Part shown: positions 62,035 through 64,000 of the stretch, one piece after another
Position numbering within the stretch: position 1 is the stretch's first letter
How the letters are laid out: each line of letters starts with the position of its first letter
Source: Casuarina equisetifolia
Taxonomy: Eukaryota > Streptophyta > Magnoliopsida > Fagales > Casuarinaceae
Length of the DNA stretch: 64,000 nt
NCBI GenBank assembly: GCA_028551475.1
Contig: CM052358.1
Span: 9,717,938-9,781,937 of the forward strand
Direction: 5' to 3'
Position numbers and translations under genes: made by a program
The notes under the pieces: model-generated
The model's database searches: none
Seen by the model: the letters and a program-made list of their open reading frames with translations, nothing else
What the model was told of the DNA's origin: nothing

Positions 62035-63999
62035 ATGGCTACAGAGTAGTAAGTTTCTCTCTTTCCCTGTAGAGATTCTGAATATTGTTCGACGACACTG
62101 GCGAATATGTCCATGATGTAATTTAACAATTCTGTTGTCGTTGAATTTCTACTTAAAGGAAGTTGTTTGATGTTTGATTATGATTATAAGCATGAAACTT
62201 GTTCCAAAGATCTGGATTGTTACGCTTAATTGCAATTGCGCTTAAAGAAACAAACCGATTAGTGTATACGGTGTTGCGTTTCTTTCAAAATTTAGTTGTC
62301 TCCTTTTTTATTGGAGGTAAAGCATGGGTTTAATTAAAGAAGCGTGTCTGAAAACTCAATATTGTTGATTAGTGATTTGATTAATACGGACTTCGTCTTC
62401 TTTGCAGTGACTATCTGTTCAAGCTTTTGCTTATTGGGGATTCTGGTGTTGGCAAATCATGTCTTCTCTTAAGATTTGCGGTGAGCCTCCTCCGGTGTCC
62501 TTGATAGTCAATATTATATGATTCTTCTTCATGCCAATTTTGCATATATGGGTAAGACGAAAATGGGAAGTACAAGGATGTCAAAGACGAACGACAAATC
62601 TGGCTGCGAAATGTTTATTCCCTGAATGGGGTTAATATGGACTGGTAGCAATCTTGTAATAAAAATATGGAATAAGAATCAAGTGCGTTTCCGATGAGGC
62701 AATATTGCTTGTGTAAGATTCTTCTAACAGGAGCAGATATTAGTAGCTAGTTTGTTGCTCTTATAAATAAATCTCAGAGATCAAAATGGTAGAACAATCT
62801 TCCATGAAGCTATGTTGCCTCCTTGCAGATTCAATTGATTTAGTCGTTACTGCAGTCCTTTTATTACCAAAGCTCAGGGATCAAAATGTTAACAGTGACA
62901 AAAAATAAAAAACTAAGAACAAAAATAGCAACCTTAATGTGCTTTAAAAAATCGCTTCTTGAACTAGCATTTATTATGAAAAAAGAAAGATAATATAATT
63001 CCCCTACCCCCCCTTTTCTGTCTCAACTTTCCTTGCTATCTGTATTGGTTCTCCTCTGTAGACCCTACTACACCTTTTCTCTATAATCCTAAGACTGTTA
63101 TATGCCACCATATTTTTGCCTTCCTTTTTTGGCGTACTTGTGGGATTAGTAGGGTAGTTACACTAGATCATGTTGTTATGGAAAATTTGGGCCACTGCAC
63201 GGGCATCTCTTTGGTGCATGTAGGGGGCATCTTTTTGGTGCATGCACTGCGCTGAACTGGGTGTTACTAACGGGATTTGCCTTGGTACTCGTGGGGCAAT
63301 ACAGGCTTGAGGATTGGTGTGTGGGATTTGGTTGGTCCAGCTTCAAGGAATCTCAAGTACATGACTGACTTTATTTTCTTAAAGTTGACACTTCATTTTT
63401 CCTCAATTTTAAGAAGCGGCGGTTGGGATTTTGTTTCATTGTTCATTCCCTTTTCTCATTTAGCCCAGCTCTCCCAGAACATTGAGGTTAACTAGAGTTG
63501 GAAGGTGTTGTAGACTGTTAATGTATGTGGTATATTACTGGGGAAATGACAGATTTGGTGTGGCAACAGTGTTGAAGGAGATGTTCACTCAAGTGGATTT
63601 ATAGTTATGTGTTGACAGATTTGCTAGAACTTCTTAAATGCTGATGGAGGAGATTCTTTTATTAATTGACTGGGGTCTTTTCTCCCCCTTCTTACATTGG
63701 GTTGAAGTAGTTTCAACATACAAATTGCAATAGTGGCAATTAAAGCAGATTAGGTTAGCAAAGCACTTTTGCTTGTCTCCTTTTGTGTATCTTGTGTATA
63801 TCTTGTGTATATCCCAGCACTAGAACCTAAAGGGAACTGTGTCTGCGTTTCTGTCCCTCTCTTCAGGCTGTGCCTATATATATTTTGGCTGCAAACTTTT
63901 ACACTTCTATGTATTATAAAACTACCGTTTTTTGTTTTTTCTAGAATCTATTTGCATTATGGTGGATCCTTTCGGATCGTTAGGATAAAAAATTATTAG
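62035..63999 (+). CDS. RABD-type (Rab1/Ypt1) small GTPase, 5' part (runs off the right edge)
   Basis: Two coding exons are seen: 62035-62048 (14 bases) and 62408-62480 (73 bases). They join in phase to [20 protein letters not shown] followed by KSCLLLRFA, 29 residues. The P-loop GDSGVGKS is at residues 15-22. The tiny first exon and the [20 protein letters not shown] run are typical of plant RABD proteins, which control ER-to-Golgi vesicle traffic. The next exon, expected to begin DDSY..., was not found before the window ends. Intron 2 is therefore at least 1.5 kb long, or that exon escaped me. A RABE (Rab8) assignment is less likely from the start MATEYDYL. No damage is seen. Confidence 0.88.
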
Positions 64000-64000
64000 T

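Noticed and set aside
1-64000. CRISPR arrays, phage genes or bacterial operons
   Set aside because: No regular spaced repeats or compact same-strand gene runs; intron-bearing plant genes and LTR elements dominate.

Overview
The window is nuclear DNA of a flowering plant, most likely a woody eudicot. Genes have short exons with GT-AG introns and lie in AT-rich intergenic DNA. Ty1/copia and Ty3/gypsy retroelement fossils are common, and the proteins recognised are typical of plants. The species cannot be named from this sequence. I see no CRISPR array, operon or confident tRNA/rRNA gene. Function calls rest on protein motifs and remembered family sequences, not on searches.

Left part (1-16.7 kb): the 5' half of an ELMO/CED-12 domain gene on the minus strand runs off the left edge, with three coding exons visible. 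A sparse 5 kb stretch follows. Next is a five-exon plus-strand gene for a probably plastid-targeted DUF3598-like protein. After it comes a complete three-exon MAGO NASHI gene (exon junction complex) on the minus strand.

Middle part (16.4-29.4 kb): a tandem segmental duplication of about 6 kb carries two intact minus-strand uclacyanin-type blue copper protein genes. One breakpoint cuts MAGO exon 1, so the second unit carries a truncated MAGO 5' end. A Ty1/copia fossil lies between the units. A probable solo LTR is present in the first unit only, and the second unit preserves the empty site.

29.4-40.1 kb is gene-poor and AT-rich, with another copia fossil and decayed repeat DNA.

Right-middle part (40.1-57.0 kb): a second tandem duplication carries two intact plus-strand 2-oxoglutarate/Fe(II) dioxygenase genes of the DMR6/flavanone 3-dioxygenase-like group, each coding for 355 residues. 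A broken Ty3/gypsy element fills the junction exactly. In unit 1 the promoter-distal region carries a 67-bp tandem repeat in three copies. The same region holds a non-coding LTR element flanked by 129-bp direct repeats, far longer than a normal target duplication.

Right end (57-64 kb): AT-rich DNA, an unresolved richer pocket at 59.9-61.4 kb, and the first two coding exons of a RABD (Rab1/Ypt1) GTPase gene that runs off the right edge.

I found no convincing new multi-gene system. The most unusual signals are structural: the long direct repeats round the 41-43 kb element, the two gene-pair duplications with retroelements at their junctions, and a competing splice acceptor in the DUF3598-like gene.
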